Source of the DNA: Methanosarcinales archaeon | GTDB lineage: Archaea > Halobacteriota > Syntropharchaeia > Alkanophagales > Methanospirareceae | DNA: 14,781 nucleotides | Assembly: GCA_025464585.1 (NCBI GenBank) | Contig: JAODGL010000191.1 | Coordinates: forward strand, 1-14,781 | Direction of reading: 5' to 3' | In this document: positions 14,373-14,781 of the stretch, one piece after another | Numbering within the stretch: the stretch's first letter is position 1 | Layout of the letters: each line of letters opens with the position of its first letter | Position numbers and translations under genes: made by a program | The notes under the pieces: generated by a model | The model's input: the letters and a program-made list of their open reading frames with translations, nothing else | Told to the model about the DNA's origin: nothing | The model's database searches: none

Positions 14373-14781
14373 ATGAAAAATAAAGGATTTGTATGTGCAG
14401 GTTTAATGGCTCTGTCTCTGTTAGTGATGACAGCAATGCCAGCATGCGCACAGCAGGGTATAACAGTGTCCATAGGGAATGTCTCCTTGCCGCCACAGGC
14501 ATCTACTACCATTCCCATTATGATAACCAGCGAGACTGCACAAAATGTGGGTTCAGCAAGAATAAATCTTACATACGACCCGGGTGTCGTGCAGGTTACT
14601 GGAGTTGAAGGCAACGAATCTTTCGATTTTTTTGCGAGCAACATTATTGATGGAACGGTGAGCATGGCTGGAATGAATTGGACATACTTAACGACACCGA
14701 TAAAGTTTGCTGATGTGACCGTAAAAGCAGTAGGAAACCCTGGTGATTATACACCCTTAAATCTTACAATAAACGAACTAA
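14373..14781 (+). CDS. Secreted cohesin-domain protein, 5' part
   Basis: An open frame from ATG 14373 to the right edge gives the first 136 residues. Residues 1-26 are a signal peptide (LMALSLLVMTAMPACA, cut near ACA before QQ). PAC could act as a weak lipobox, so a lipid anchor is possible. From about 28 on comes ITVSIGNVSLPPQASTTIPI, then ETAQNVGSARINLTYDPGVV and QVTGVEG, which is the start of a cohesin-type beta-sandwich: cohesins bind dockerins on cellulosome-like assemblies. FFASNIIDGTVSMAGMNWTY and the following strands continue the same fold. The gene follows the dockerin gene by 23 bases with a strong Shine-Dalgarno, so the two are probably co-expressed partners. Only the front is seen; the number of cohesin domains is unknown. 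Confidence 0.85.
   Translation, partial: MKNKGFVCAGLMALSLLVMTAMPACAQQGITVSIGNVSLPPQASTTIPIMITSETAQNVGSARINLTYDPGVVQVTGVEGNESFDFFASNIIDGTVSMAGMNWTYLTTPIKFADVTVKAVGNPGDYTPLNLTINEL

Noticed and set aside
14393..14608. Plus-strand 71-codon open frame at the right edge
   Set aside because: It is out of frame with the cohesin gene, which has a signal peptide, a near-perfect Shine-Dalgarno and recognisable strands.
1..14781. CRISPR array, tRNA, rRNA or insertion sequence
   Set aside because: I saw no regularly spaced repeats, no cloverleaf or rRNA-like sequence in the gaps, and no transposase or terminal repeats. Gaps between genes are all shorter than about 150 bases.

Overview
The window reads as euryarchaeal DNA. 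It carries an archaeal ribosomal protein S8e C-terminus, a HerA-type ATPase, an archaeal-type AspRS, the archaeal bifunctional FBP aldolase/phosphatase, a stand-alone SecD, archaeal TATA boxes and several likely leaderless starts. The dockerin and cohesin genes at the right end, with moderate G+C, suggest a methane- or alkane-oxidising lineage such as ANME-1 (Methanophagales) or a relative. That placement is inference; the domain-level call to Archaea is firm.

Layout. (1) 1-1646: the 3' end of rps8e, its stop overlapping the start of herA by one base. (2) 1719-3668: three tightly overlapping genes with their own TATA box and visibly lower G+C than their flanks. Two encode unrecognised proteins and the third looks like a PIN-type nuclease. 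This is the best candidate for an undescribed system (toxin-antitoxin or defence-like). (3) 3690-5006: aspS, with the residue pair (His32, Pro91) expected of a non-discriminating AspRS that also charges tRNA-Asn. (4) 5096-6642: a TPR protein and the bifunctional FBP aldolase/phosphatase, overlapping or nearly so. (5) 6643-7413: a decayed stretch with the tail of a minus-strand coding region and a TPR gene broken by a frameshift that looks like a loss of about 41 nt. (6) 7423-10200: a small SagB-like nitroreductase, secD without secF, and an XTP/dITP diphosphatase. (7) 10270-12027: a PhoU-like DUF47 protein and a Pit-family phosphate transporter, probably one operon. (8) 12028-13111: an orphan TATA box framed by an inverted repeat, then a minus-strand CPBP-family membrane protease with a T-rich terminator and a divergent promoter region. 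(9) 13112-14781: a surface cluster of a small Thr-rich two-TM protein, a secreted dockerin protein and a secreted cohesin protein that runs off the edge.

The housekeeping genes cover translation, central carbon metabolism, secretion, nucleotide-pool cleaning and phosphate uptake. The accessory parts are the AT-rich PIN cassette, the decayed TPR region and the surface cluster. The dockerin and cohesin genes sit next to each other with strong Shine-Dalgarno sites, which suggests they encode partners that assemble outside the cell, perhaps tied to the membrane through the small Thr-rich protein.
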